Shown one piece after another: positions 22,041-30,295 of a DNA stretch of 34,841 nucleotides. The DNA lies in NCBI GenBank assembly GCA_036265535.1, contig DATAOV010000130.1, forward strand, positions 1-34,841, written 5' to 3'. Position 1 is the first letter of the stretch; every line of letters starts with the position of its first letter. The stretch is from AC-32 sp036265535. Lineage in GTDB: Bacteria > Actinomycetota > Thermoleophilia > Gaiellales > Gaiellaceae. The notes under the pieces were generated by a model. That model was given only the letters and a program-made list of their open reading frames with translations, had not been told where the DNA came from and searched no databases. The position numbers were made by a program, and so were the translations under genes.

Positions 22041-23641
22041 CCGCAGACCCGGGAGCGTTGGCCGACCACGGCCGAGGCGAGGGCTCGGGCGGGATGCACC
22101 TTGAAGGCGAGCTCGAGCCGTCCCGGCCGCAGCGCCGCAATCGTGGTCATGCCGTCCTCGCGGCGGATCAGACAGGCGCCGCGGGCGTTCCAGTACGGCG
22201 AGTAGCGGACGGCGAGCCGGTAGGAGCCCGCCCGCGGGAGCTCGACGACGATGCGCGTTCCGGTAAGGCGGAGCACGCGGGCGGGAGCGGGCCCGGTCAC
22301 GATCGGCCGTGGCCGCGGTACCTCGAGCACGGTGAGGTTCGCGGTGCGCAAGACCGGCTGCAAGCCCGAGTGGCCGCTCCGCAGGAGGGCGGCCTCGGCC
22401 CGGGCGCTGTAGTCCGGCGGCGCCTTCGTGAGCACGACGTAGCGCACACCCAGCTCGCGCAGCCACGCCAGATACGCCGCCGGCGCGAACTCGTCGTAGA
22501 GCACCTCGTTCTGCGGGAAGTCGCTCTGACGGTAGTCGCCGCGGGCGAGCGGGATCTCCGCCTCGGCGAGGTAGACGGCCGGCCAGTGCCCGGCCGTGTC
22601 CACGGCCTCGACGCGGTACGAGGGCTGGAGGTGGGTCCGCAGGAAGGCGATGGCCGGGGCCCAGTAGGCAGGGCTCGCCGCCGGGTCGCGCCCCTTGATG
22701 AAACTGAAGGCGATCGGCGTCAGGTTCCAGGAAACCGCGAGGCAGAGCGCCCCGAGACAGACGGGCAGCGGCCGCCAGCGCCGCAGCGAGAGCATCAGCA
22801 CCGCCATGGGCATCGCTGCGTAGCGAAGGCGGGCCACGTTCTCGCCGATCGCCGACGGGATCAGGTAGCAGGCCAGGCAGGCGACGAGGTAGACGACGAA
22901 GATCCAGCGCAGCCCTCTCGCACGCTCGACGCGCCACGTGAGCGCTGCTCCGAGCACGCAGAAGATCAGGGCGGCGGCCAGTTCCTGCCACGAGAACGGG
23001 TAGCGGCCGGGGTCCGGGAACGTCCGCGAGACGAGCACCTCGACCGCGCCGAAAGCGACGATCGTCAAAGCCGGAATGAGCAGCGCGCGCCGGTCGTGCC
23101 AGCGCGCGATCCCGAAGCCGGCAAGCAGGAGCGCGAGTAGCAGGAACGCGAGCGGGCTCGCAGCCAGCGTCAGTGCGGCCAGGAGCGCGAAGCGCCAGTG
23201 GCGGCGCCCCTGGAGCGCCCAGAGCGCGAGCAGCGCGAGCGCCGCGCCCAGCGCGAACGGGAACGCCGCCGAGAAGACAATGCCGGCCCAGACGACGGCG
23301 AACGTGCGGCTCGACCAGCGCGTACTCGGGCCCCACTCGCGCCAGAGCACGACCGCGAACGCGAGCGCGGCGGTCGAGACCGTCGCCACCGCGAGCAGAC
23401 GGATTCCGAGCAGTGCCGCGAGTGGGTAGTAGAGGACGCTGTAGGTGACGAAGCTGTAGCGGCCCGCGTACCAGAAGTTGTTCCAGAGCGCGAAGCCGTG
23501 GTCGAGGAACAGCGTGCGCTGGTACGCGTGCGCCGCGAGGTCGGCTCCGGGCGGCCCGAGCCAGACGAGCACGGCGGCAAGCGCCCCGGCCGCTGCGGCG
23601 GAGAGGGTGGCTTCGCGTACGAGAGGGCTGGCCCTGGTCAC
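22037..23641 (-). CDS. Polytopic membrane protein, GT-C glycosyltransferase-like
   Basis: A 534-aa protein with many hydrophobic segments in its first 330 residues and a soluble C-terminal domain. After the first membrane segment the sequence GPPGADLAAHAYQRTLFLDH and ALWNNFWYAGRYSF resembles the first extracytoplasmic loop of GT-C membrane glycosyltransferases and PTPS-related membrane proteins, with D34 and H38 as the candidate catalytic or metal-binding pair. The C-terminal part (ELGVRYVVLTKAPPDY and SYRLAVRYSPYWNA) is beta-rich and probably outside. The start is GTG at 23641; a TAGTCT hexamer lies 12 bases upstream. It is divergent from ggt. A role in transferring lipid-linked sugars is inferred. 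Confidence 0.75.
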   Translation of the reverse strand: MTRASPLVREATLSAAAAGALAAVLVWLGPPGADLAAHAYQRTLFLDHGFALWNNFWYAGRYSFVTYSVLYYPLAALLGIRLLAVATVSTAALAFAVVLWREWGPSTRWSSRTFAVVWAGIVFSAAFPFALGAALALLALWALQGRRHWRFALLAALTLAASPLAFLLLALLLAGFGIARWHDRRALLIPALTIVAFGAVEVLVSRTFPDPGRYPFSWQELAAALIFCVLGAALTWRVERARGLRWIFVVYLVACLACYLIPSAIGENVARLRYAAMPMAVLMLSLRRWRPLPVCLGALCLAVSWNLTPIAFSFIKGRDPAASPAYWAPAIAFLRTHLQPSYRVEAVDTAGHWPAVYLAEAEIPLARGDYRQSDFPQNEVLYDEFAPAAYLAWLRELGVRYVVLTKAPPDYSARAEAALLRSGHSGLQPVLRTANLTVLEVPRPRPIVTGPAPARVLRLTGTRIVVELPRAGSYRLAVRYSPYWNARGACLIRREDGMTTIAALRPGRLELAFKVHPARALASAVVGQRSRVCG

Positions 23642-23675
23642 GGCGGCCTGAGCAGACTACTCGCGTGGGCCCGAG

Positions 23676-23681
23676 TAGCCT
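23676..23681 (+). promoter_or_regulatory. -10 hexamer TAGCCT, leaderless start of ggt
   Basis: TAGCCT ends six bases before the ATG at 23688; no ribosome site is present. In the same short gap, TAGTCT (minus strand, 23659-23654) faces the divergent membrane-protein gene. Confidence 0.4.
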
Positions 23682-23687
23682 TCGCCC

Positions 23688-25238
23688 ATGCGAGGCGCGG
23701 TTGCCGCAGGCCATCCGCTCACTGCCGAGGCGGGCGCTCGGGTTCTCGCCGACGGCGGGAACGCGGTCGACGCATGCATCGCGGCCGCGTTCGTCTCCTG
23801 GGTCGCCGAGAGCCCGCTCACCGGGCCGGGTGCCGGCGGGTTCATGCTCGTCCACCGCGCCGCGGACAAGTCGACGCGCGTCCTCGACCACTTCGTCGCC
23901 GTTCCGGGTCTGGGCCTCCGCCGACGGGGGCAGACGGAGATGGACTCCGTCGACGTGGACTTCACGCCCGAGTCCAAGCAGGTGTTCCGCATCGGCGCCG
24001 CGTCCTGCGCCGTCCCGGGTGCGGTCGCCGGGCTCGGCGAGGCGCATCGGCAATTCGGGTCGTTGCCCTGGCGCGTGCTGCTCGAGCCCGCGATCGAGCT
24101 CGCCCGTGATGGCGTCGTCCTGACGAAGCCGCAGGCGTACCTCCACGCGATCCTCGACCTGATCCTGCGTCACATGGACGAGGGCCGGGAGATCTACGGG
24201 CCCGAGGGCAAGCGCCTCGTCGCCGGCGACCGGCTCGTGATGAGCGACTTCGCGGGGACACTCGAGCAGCTGGCCGAGAAGGGCGCCGACGACTTCTACC
24301 GCGGCGATCTCGCGCGGGCGCTCTCCGGCCACGTCCGGGAGCTCGGCGGCGAGATCACCTTGCGCGACCTGGCGGAGTACCAGCTCGTCAGGCGCAGGCC
24401 GGTGCGCGTGGCTTTTCTTGGGCACGGGTACGAGTCGAACCCGCCGCCCTCGACCGGGGGCGTGCTGATCGGGCTCGGCGTGAGGCTCGTCGACCGGCTC
24501 GGGGTCGCGGGCCCGCCCGGCAGCGCGGAGGCGATGGCGCAGCTCGTCGAGATCATGCGCGAGCAAGATGCGGCGCGAGGCGGCTCGTTCGCGCGCGAGC
24601 TCTACCGCGGCGGCCTGGCGCGCCGGCTCCTCGACGACCGCGCAGTCGAGGCGATCGCGCGACGGCTGAGGCGCCGGCCGCCCGAGACGCAGCGGGGGAC
24701 GACACACATCTCCGTGGCGGACGGACGCGGGAACGCGGCGGCGCTGACGGCCTCGACCGGCTCGGGCTCGGGCGTGATCGTGCCCGGCACGGGGATTCAG
24801 CTCAACAACATGCTCGGCGAGTTCGACCTCACCGCGACGGGCGGGATCCCGCAGCCCGGCGTCCGCTTCACGAGCGGCATGGCGCCGACGATCGTGCTGC
24901 ACGACGGCCGGCCGAGGCTCGTGGTCGGGAGCGCCGGCTCCTTGCGGCTGCGCGGTGCGATCTTCCAGGTTGTCCTGAACGTGATGGCCCACGGGCTCGG
25001 CGTGGAGGAGGCGATCGAGCGGCCACGGGTTCACGCCGACGAGACCCACGTGCACTGCGAGGGCGGGAACGACTCTGCCGAGCTCGACCGGCTCGAGTAT
25101 TGGGGCTACGAGCTCGCCCGCTGGCGGCGGCGCAACCTCTTCTTCGGCGGCGTGGCCGGGGTGGAGTTCCGCGCGGACGGCACGCTCGCTGCGGCGGGCG
25201 ACCCTCGTCGCGGCGGTCACGGCGTCGTGATCGAGTGA
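23688..25238 (+). CDS. ggt: Gamma-glutamyltransferase family protein
   Basis: A 516-aa Ntn-hydrolase of the GGT family, which cleaves gamma-glutamyl bonds of glutathione and related compounds. It opens RGAVAAGHPLTAEAGARVLA and DGGNAVDACIAAAF, typical of GGT. LTGPGAGGFMLV and NPPPSTGGVLI are further family motifs. The autocatalytic cleavage site is QRGTTHISVAD, with Thr338 as the predicted nucleophile and new N-terminus. SGMAPTIVLHDGRP and the serine-rich GSAGS complete the small subunit. There is no signal peptide, so unlike E. coli GGT it should stay in the cytoplasm. Its stop overlaps the next gene (GTGA), starting a four-gene overlapping operon. Confidence 0.92.
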   Translation: MRGAVAAGHPLTAEAGARVLADGGNAVDACIAAAFVSWVAESPLTGPGAGGFMLVHRAADKSTRVLDHFVAVPGLGLRRRGQTEMDSVDVDFTPESKQVFRIGAASCAVPGAVAGLGEAHRQFGSLPWRVLLEPAIELARDGVVLTKPQAYLHAILDLILRHMDEGREIYGPEGKRLVAGDRLVMSDFAGTLEQLAEKGADDFYRGDLARALSGHVRELGGEITLRDLAEYQLVRRRPVRVAFLGHGYESNPPPSTGGVLIGLGVRLVDRLGVAGPPGSAEAMAQLVEIMREQDAARGGSFARELYRGGLARRLLDDRAVEAIARRLRRRPPETQRGTTHISVADGRGNAAALTASTGSGSGVIVPGTGIQLNNMLGEFDLTATGGIPQPGVRFTSGMAPTIVLHDGRPRLVVGSAGSLRLRGAIFQVVLNVMAHGLGVEEAIERPRVHADETHVHCEGGNDSAELDRLEYWGYELARWRRRNLFFGGVAGVEFRADGTLAAAGDPRRGGHGVVIE

Positions 25239-25756
25239 GCCCGTTCGCGATCCGGCGGGCCGTCCCCGGCGATGCTGCGGGTCTCGTGGAGCTCGCGCGA
25301 ACCGTGGGCGGCGAGCCGGAGGGCTGGCTGATCTCCACCGAGGAGTGGCGCAGCGTGGCCGACGAGCGCCGTTATCTCCGAGCGACCCGCCGCACACCGC
25401 ACGCGGCAGTGTTCGTGGCGGAGGTGCCGGACGGGCTCGTCGGCAGGCTCTCCGTCGCGCGCGACCCGCATCCGGCGAGCTTCCACGTCGCCGACCTCGG
25501 CCTGATGGTCGCGGCCAGCCATCGCCGTCACGGGATCGGGCGCGCGCTGCTCGAGGCCGCGGTGGACTGGGCGCGCGAGGTGGGGGTGACGAAGCTTGAG
25601 CTCCACGTCTTCCCGCACAACGAGCCCGCGATCGCGCTCTACGAGGGCTTCGGGTTCGCCAAGGAGGGGTACCGCCGCGGGCACTACCGCCGGGGCGGGG
25701 AGCTCATCGACGCGATCCTGATGGCCTACGAGGTGCCGCCTACACTGCCGAGATGA
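25235..25756 (+). CDS. GNAT-family N-acetyltransferase
   Basis: A 173-aa acetyltransferase of the GNAT fold. It begins VSPFAIRRAVPGDAAGLVEL at a GTG overlapping the ggt stop. ADLGLMVAASHRRHGIGRAL carries the acetyl-CoA pyrophosphate-binding loop (RRHGIGRA). LELHVFPHNEPAIALYEGFG and FAKEGYRRGHYRR form the C-terminal signature, which resembles RimI- or SpeG-type enzymes acting on small amines or protein N-termini. The actual acceptor is unknown. The overlap with ggt and dedA implies coupled translation. Confidence 0.88.
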   Translation: MSPFAIRRAVPGDAAGLVELARTVGGEPEGWLISTEEWRSVADERRYLRATRRTPHAAVFVAEVPDGLVGRLSVARDPHPASFHVADLGLMVAASHRRHGIGRALLEAAVDWAREVGVTKLELHVFPHNEPAIALYEGFGFAKEGYRRGHYRRGGELIDAILMAYEVPPTLPR

Positions 25757-26352
25757 GTGGCCTCGTCCACCACTACGGGCTGATCGCGCTCTTCCTGATC
25801 GTGATGCTCGAGTCCGGCGGGGTGCCGCTGCCCGGGGAGACGGCGCTGATCGCGGGCGGGGTCTACGCCTCCACCGGTGAGCTGGACATCGTCGCGGTCA
25901 TCGCCGTCGCGGCGGCCGCGGCGATCGTCGGCGACAACCTCGGGTACTGGGTCGGGCGCACCGGCGGACGCAGGCTCCTGGAGCGCTCGAGGTTCGTCAG
26001 CCGCTGGTCGGAGCCCGTGCTGCCCTGGGCGGAGGGGTTCTTTCACCGGCACGGTGCGAAGACGATCTTCATCGGGCGGTTCTTCTCGGTCCTCCGGGTG
26101 ACCGCGGCCTGGATGGCCGGGGTTTCCCGCATGCGCTGGTGGCGGTTCTTGGCCTGGAACGCTGCCGGCGGGATCTGCTGGGCGGTGCTCGTGGGCCTCG
26201 TCGCCTACTACGCCGGGCACGCCGCCGCCGACGCGATCAGCCGCTACGGCCTGGTCGCGGGCGCGGCGCTCGTCGCGCTGGCCACGGCCGCCTTCGTCGG
26301 CTATCACGTCTGGAAGAAACGGCTCCTTCGAGCCGAGAGCAAGCCGTCGTGA
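25753..26352 (+). CDS. DedA-family membrane protein
   Basis: A 199-aa polytopic protein. HHYGLIALFLIVMLESGGVP and LPGETALIAGGVYAS match the first DedA helix and its ESxGxPxPGE motif. GDNLGYWVGRTGGRRLLE and FFHRHGAKTIFIGRFFSVLR, with the conserved Arg in GRF, complete the family signature. Several DedA proteins translocate lipids such as undecaprenyl phosphate or phosphatidylethanolamine across the inner membrane. The ATG overlaps the GNAT stop as ATGA. It is followed by a secreted phosphoesterase gene, again overlapping, so a shared role in envelope lipids is plausible but unproven. Confidence 0.92.
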   Translation: MSGLVHHYGLIALFLIVMLESGGVPLPGETALIAGGVYASTGELDIVAVIAVAAAAAIVGDNLGYWVGRTGGRRLLERSRFVSRWSEPVLPWAEGFFHRHGAKTIFIGRFFSVLRVTAAWMAGVSRMRWWRFLAWNAAGGICWAVLVGLVAYYAGHAAADAISRYGLVAGAALVALATAAFVGYHVWKKRLLRAESKPS

Positions 26353-27197
26353 GCAGCCGGTTCGTCGTTGTCGCCGCCGCGCTGGTCTCCGCGTTGCTCC
26401 CGGGCGCGCAAGCTGCGCCACGGCCCGTGCCTTCCTTCGACCACGTGGTGGTGATCGTGCTCGAGAACAAGGCGCGCAGCTCCGTCTTCGGCAACCCCGC
26501 CGCACCGACCTTCAACGCGCTCGCCGCGCGGAACGGCGTCCTGGCCGGCTATCGCGGCGTCACCCACCCGAGCCTGCCGAACTACCTCGCGCTGGTCTCG
26601 GGCTCGACGCATGGGATCACGAGCGACTGCACGAGCTGCACGGTGAGTAGCCGCAGCCTCGCGGACACGCTCGCGGGGAACGGGCGCACCTGGAAGGCAT
26701 ACGCCGAAGGCCTGCCACGCGCGGGCTGGACCGGCGCCGCCTCGGGCCGTTACGTCAAGCGCCACGTTCCCTTCCTCTATTTCCGGCGGGTGCTCGCACG
26801 CCCCGCGCAGGTGCGGAAGGTTGTGCCGCTCTGGACGCTCTCGCGCGATCTCTCGGCCCGGCGCCTGCCCGACTTCGCGCTCGTGGTTCCCGACATGTGC
26901 CACAACATGCACGACTGCCCGGTCTCGGTAGGCGATTCCTGGCTGAAACGATTCGTCCCGCCGCTACTGCGGAACCCGGAGCTCGCGAACAGCGTCGTCT
27001 TCGTCATCTTCGACGAGTCCGACTCAGCGGATCCGCGCACCGCCGCGCTCGCGCTCGGGCCGTCGGTCAGGCCCGGTTCCGCCTTCCGCCCGGCGATGTC
27101 GCACTACGGGCTGCTGCGCACGATCGAGGACGCGTGGGGACTGCCGCGGCTTGGCCTCTCGGCGCAAGCGTCTCCGGTCACAGGCATCTGGCGCTGA
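26349..27197 (+). CDS. Secreted phosphoesterase (acid phosphatase / phospholipase C-like family)
   Basis: A 282-aa exported protein. The GTG at 26349 overlaps the DedA stop and gives VSSRFVVVAAALVSALLPGA, a signal peptide ending near AQA. The mature start SFDHVVVIVLENKARSSVFG matches the phosphoesterase family (AcpA and bacterial phospholipase C), where Glu and Asn of the EN motif bind metal. THPSLPNYLALVSGSTHGI supplies the nucleophile region, LPDFALVVPDMCHNMHDCP the metal-binding His/Asp, and VVFVIFDESDSAD the final acidic motif. It is probably a periplasmic or extracellular phosphatase. Confidence 0.88.
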   Translation: MSSRFVVVAAALVSALLPGAQAAPRPVPSFDHVVVIVLENKARSSVFGNPAAPTFNALAARNGVLAGYRGVTHPSLPNYLALVSGSTHGITSDCTSCTVSSRSLADTLAGNGRTWKAYAEGLPRAGWTGAASGRYVKRHVPFLYFRRVLARPAQVRKVVPLWTLSRDLSARRLPDFALVVPDMCHNMHDCPVSVGDSWLKRFVPPLLRNPELANSVVFVIFDESDSADPRTAALALGPSVRPGSAFRPAMSHYGLLRTIEDAWGLPRLGLSAQASPVTGIWR

Positions 27198-27251
27198 ACG
27201 TCCTCTCACCCGAAAGAGGGATCTGCGGCTCGGTCTTGAAACTTGCGCTCC

Positions 27252-27827
27252 GTGGCGATCCTGTCGATCCTCAGCCGGGCGATCGAGGCCCGTGACCCGT
27301 ACACCCGGGGTCACTCGACGAGGGTGACCGCGCTGGCCGAGCTCGTCGCACTTCGGCTCGGCTGGGGGGAGGACAGGCTGGTCTCGCTCCGAGTCGGCGG
27401 CAGGCTGCACGACATCGGCAAGCTCGCCCTCCCGGACACCGTGCTCTGCAAGGAGGGCCGGCTCGAAGACGACGAGCTGGCGCAGATCCAGGAGCATCCG
27501 AAGGTGGGAGCCAAGCTCATCCGGCGCATCGGGACGCTGCGGGGGGCGATCCCGTACGTCCTCTACCACCACGAGCGCTGGGACGGCACCGGCTACCCCT
27601 CCGGCAAGGCCGGAAAGGAGATTCCCGTCGAGGCGCGAGTGCTGGCGGTCGCGGACGCGTTCGACGCGATGACGAGCGATCGCCCCTACCGCCGGGCTCT
27701 GACGCACGACGAGGCGCTCGCCGAGGTCGAGCGCGGCGCTGGAACCCAGTTCGATCCCGAGATCGCTCGCATCTTCCTCGAGCTCTTCGGTGCGGCCGAG
27801 GAGCTCAGCATGGCCGCGAACAGCTAG
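27252..27827 (+). CDS. HD-GYP domain phosphodiesterase, stand-alone
   Basis: A protein of about 191 aa consisting almost wholly of one HD-GYP domain, the class that hydrolyses cyclic di-GMP and some other cyclic dinucleotides. ARDPYTRGHSTRVTALAEL is the first metal-binding helix, GGRLHDIGKLALPD the HD motif, and YHHERWDGTGYPSG the GYP motif. RVLAVADAFDAMTSDRPYR is the conserved C-terminal core. No sensory or receiver domain is attached, although these proteins normally have one. GTG at 27252 and TTG at 27243 are both possible; neither has a ribosome site. Its stop overlaps the convergent dehydrogenase gene by four bases. Confidence 0.88.
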   Translation: MAILSILSRAIEARDPYTRGHSTRVTALAELVALRLGWGEDRLVSLRVGGRLHDIGKLALPDTVLCKEGRLEDDELAQIQEHPKVGAKLIRRIGTLRGAIPYVLYHHERWDGTGYPSGKAGKEIPVEARVLAVADAFDAMTSDRPYRRALTHDEALAEVERGAGTQFDPEIARIFLELFGAAEELSMAANS

Positions 27828-28894
27828 AGCGCCTCCCAGACCTCGAGCTTCGAGCGCGTCCGACGGATCACTTCGTCGGTGAACTCGCTCGTCCCCGCGT
27901 GGCCGCCGAGGTCGGCCGTGCGGATGCCGTCGGCGACGGTCTCGAGGCAGGCCTCCCGGATCGCCCGCGCGGCCTGGTGCGCGTCCTCGCCCGCGTAGGA
28001 GAGCACCGCCGCGCCCGCCAGGATCATCGCCATCGGGTTCGCGACGTTTTTCCCCCGAAGCGACGGCGCAGTGCCGTGCGCGGCCTCCGCGAGCACTACC
28101 GTCGGCACGTAGTCGTCGCCAAAGGCGACCAGCAGCGACTCGGAGCCCGCGATCGAGCCGAACAAGGGCAGGACGAGGTCCGAGAGGATGTCGCCGTCGC
28201 GATTGAGGGCCGGAATCACGAGCGGATCGCCGCTCGAGGCGACCAGCAGCGCGAAGGTCGCGTCGATCAGCTGCGGCTCGTACTGCACGTCCGCGTGTCT
28301 GGCCGCGGCCCCGTCCATCTCCTCTTTCAGCATCCCCTCGTAGACGGGGCTGACCGTGTACTTCGGCCCGCCGAAGACCTTGGCGCCGGTGTCCTCGGCA
28401 AGGCGGAACGCGAACTCTGCGACCGCGTGGCAGATGCTCCGCTCGATGCGCTCCGTTCGGAAGGCGGTCTCGTGGTCGCCCTCGCCTTCGCGCCACTCCT
28501 TCGCGCCGTAGGCGTCGCCAACGGCCATCCGCACGACGGAGATCGGCGCGTGCACCCCGCCGAACGGCACGATCCCGGGAATCCGCCGGCCGGTGCGGAC
28601 AATCACACGGCCGCCGATCTCCTCGCGGATGATCCGGTTCGGCGAGCCGACGTCCCCCGCGCCTTCGGGCGTGACCGTCGCCGCCTTCAGCCCGAGCCCT
28701 GCCTCGCGGACCGCGGCCGCCGCCTCGTGCACGATCGTGTTGTTCGTCGCCCGGCGCGACTCGAGCGAGAGGTCGAAGCGCGGGTAGTGGAGCTCGAGGC
28801 CGATCACGTCGGGCGCGAGGGCCCGCAGCGCCTCCTCCAACAGTTCCTGCCCGGTCTCGTCGCCCTCCAGGACCACGATCGTCGTGCCCGTCAT
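27824..28894 (-). CDS. Isocitrate/isopropylmalate dehydrogenase-family protein (atypical)
   Basis: A 356-aa decarboxylating beta-hydroxyacid dehydrogenase homologue. It begins MTGTTIVVLEGDETGQELLE, corresponding to the usual GDGIG opening but with Glu for Gly. NRDGDILSDLVLPLFGSIAG keeps the metal-binding aspartates, and AEAAHGTAPSLRGKNVANP matches the NAD(P)-binding loop. The conserved lysine appears in VFGGPKYTVSPVYEGMLKEE instead of the usual HKxN, and the substrate-loop arginines differ (FRTERIERSICHAVAEFAF). The substrate therefore may not be isocitrate or isopropylmalate. The ATG at 28894 follows AAGGAGGG; a GTG three bases upstream is also possible. TCTAAT (plus 28910-28915) is a candidate -10. 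Confidence 0.8.
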   Translation of the reverse strand: MTGTTIVVLEGDETGQELLEEALRALAPDVIGLELHYPRFDLSLESRRATNNTIVHEAAAAVREAGLGLKAATVTPEGAGDVGSPNRIIREEIGGRVIVRTGRRIPGIVPFGGVHAPISVVRMAVGDAYGAKEWREGEGDHETAFRTERIERSICHAVAEFAFRLAEDTGAKVFGGPKYTVSPVYEGMLKEEMDGAAARHADVQYEPQLIDATFALLVASSGDPLVIPALNRDGDILSDLVLPLFGSIAGSESLLVAFGDDYVPTVVLAEAAHGTAPSLRGKNVANPMAMILAGAAVLSYAGEDAHQAARAIREACLETVADGIRTADLGGHAGTSEFTDEVIRRTRSKLEVWEAL

Positions 28895-28946
28895 CACCCT
28901 CCTTCGTGGATTAGATCCGCGCGGCCGCGGCTACACCGGAGACTCT

Positions 28947-29963
28947 ATGGCCCGTAAAGGAGGATGGAAGCGGCTCGGCGCACGCGGACGGTTCCGCTAC
29001 GAGGACGCGCGCGGGCGGAGGATCGCCGACGAGGCTCATCTCGAGCGCATCGCGTCCCTCGCGATCCCGCCCGCCTGGCGCGACGTCTGGATCTCGCCCC
29101 GGGCCGGCGCCAAGCTCCAGGCGACCGGCGTCGACAAGGCGGGGCGGCGGCAGTACCTCTACCACCCCGCGTTTCGAGCGCGGCAGGAGCAGGCGAAGTT
29201 CGACAAGCTCGTCGGCTTCGCAGAGAAGCTGCCCGGCCTGCGGCAGGCGATGGCCGAGCACATGGAGCAGGAGCCGCTCAGCTTCGAGTGGACGGCTGCG
29301 ATCGCCGTTCGACTGATCAACCTCGGCTGGTTCCGGGTCGGCGACGAGCGGTACGCGAAGAAGTTCCGCACCTTCGGGATCACGACGTTGCGCAAGAGCC
29401 ACGTGCGCGTGCGCGGTAGCAGGATCGCCTTCCGCTTCCGCGCCAAGCATCGCGTGCTCGTGCACACCGCCGTCGTCGACGCCGAGCTCGCCGGGGCCTT
29501 GAAGGATCTGCTGGCTGTGCGCGGTGGCCGCACGCTGTTTCGCTATCGCCACAACGACGAGCTCGTCGGCCTGAGCGCGCGCAGGCTCAACGACTACATC
29601 CGCGAGTACATGGGAGAGGACTTCACGGCCAAGGACTTCCGCACCTGGGGCGGCACACTCCTGGCTGCGATCGCCCTCGCCGAGCGCGAGCCGGCCGAGA
29701 CCGAGGCCGAGCAAAGGCGAACGATCGCAGCGGTCATGCGAACGGTCGGGGAGCGCCTCGGAAACACGCCCACGGTTGCACGCGCTTCCTACGTCAGCCC
29801 GGCGGTTGTCGAGCAGTATCTCGACGATCGAACGATCGACGATTTCCGCCCGCGGCATTTGCGAGTGGTCGGCGCACGGGATATGGGCCTCGATCTCGAG
29901 GAACAGGCGCTGCTGAGCCTGCTGCGTTCGTGGCGCATTCGGCGGGCGCGCGAAGCAGCATAG
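28947..29963 (+). CDS. DNA topoisomerase IB
   Basis: A 338-aa bacterial/poxvirus-type topoisomerase IB, which relaxes supercoils through a 3'-phosphotyrosyl intermediate. GGWKRLGARGRFRYEDARGR and IPPAWRDVWISPRAGAKLQA form the N-terminal DNA-clamp domain. INLGWFRVGDERYAKKFRTF and TTLRKSHVRV hold catalytic-site residues, FTAKDFRTWGGT gives the second arginine, and GNTPTVARASYVSPAVVEQY carries the nucleophile Tyr282. The ATG at 28947 follows CCGGAG. It is divergent from the dehydrogenase gene. Confidence 0.92.
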   Translation: MARKGGWKRLGARGRFRYEDARGRRIADEAHLERIASLAIPPAWRDVWISPRAGAKLQATGVDKAGRRQYLYHPAFRARQEQAKFDKLVGFAEKLPGLRQAMAEHMEQEPLSFEWTAAIAVRLINLGWFRVGDERYAKKFRTFGITTLRKSHVRVRGSRIAFRFRAKHRVLVHTAVVDAELAGALKDLLAVRGGRTLFRYRHNDELVGLSARRLNDYIREYMGEDFTAKDFRTWGGTLLAAIALAEREPAETEAEQRRTIAAVMRTVGERLGNTPTVARASYVSPAVVEQYLDDRTIDDFRPRHLRVVGARDMGLDLEEQALLSLLRSWRIRRAREAA

Positions 29964-29977
29964 GATTACCGCTGCCT

Positions 29978-29997
29978 TTGCGTTAGGATAAACGCAA
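29978..29997. promoter_or_regulatory. Inverted repeat over a -10 (possible operator) before the zinc-ribbon gene
   Basis: TTGCGTT and AACGCAA form a perfect 7-bp inverted repeat around AGGATA. The -10-like TAGGAT (29984-29989) lies across the repeat centre, so a protein bound here would block transcription. The start would fall near 29996, leaving a short leader with a ribosome site before the TTG at 30023. Confidence 0.4.
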
Positions 29998-30022
29998 TCC
30001 GTTCGAGAAAGAGGAGGACGAC

Positions 30023-30220
30023 TTGGCACGCAAGACCGTGCTCGTCTGTGACAACTGCGGCAGGGAAGTCGGCGAAGGAAAAGGCGCGACCATGCGCCTG
30101 AACTTCTCCGACGCCAGACGCGGTTCGAAGCAGGCAGATCTCTGCGACAACTGCGCCGGCGGAATGCCGGGTCACGCGGTCGCTCGGCGAGGCCGGCGAC
30201 CGAAGTCGGCGACGGCCTAG
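30023..30220 (+). CDS. Small zinc-ribbon protein (65 aa)
   Basis: It reads MARKTVLVCDNCGREVGEGK and then DARRGSKQADLCDNCAGGMP, giving CX2C and CX2C, a four-cysteine zinc ribbon. The C-terminus is basic (ARRGRRPKSATA), resembling an AT-hook-like GRRPK tail that could contact DNA. The TTG start at 30023 is set by GAGGAGG six bases upstream. I believe similar small ribbon proteins occur widely in actinobacteria without an assigned function. A GC-rich imperfect hairpin near 30241-30263 may end its transcript. Confidence 0.75.
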   Translation: MARKTVLVCDNCGREVGEGKGATMRLNFSDARRGSKQADLCDNCAGGMPGHAVARRGRRPKSATA

Positions 30221-30283
30221 CACCGCCGCGCCACAGCACTCGGCCGCGCGTTCTCGCGGGCCGGAGCCGTCGGGCCTCAGGGC

Positions 30284-30289
30284 TAGGAT
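30284..30289 (+). promoter_or_regulatory. -10 hexamer TAGGAT, leaderless start of the AddB-like gene
   Basis: TAGGAT ends six bases before the GTG at 30296. There is no ribosome site, so the transcript is probably leaderless. Confidence 0.45.
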
Positions 30290-30295
30290 GGGCCG

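Noticed and set aside
21354..25397. A very long open frame (about 1347 codons) on the minus strand
   Set aside because: It runs antisense to ggt and in another frame across the GT-C-like gene and its neighbours. Its product is low-complexity Arg/Ala/Pro-rich, as expected of a GC-rich shadow frame.
27202..27225. Short hairpin CCTCT/AGAGG after the phosphoesterase gene
   Set aside because: Only five base pairs with a long loop and no U-tract; too weak to call a terminator.
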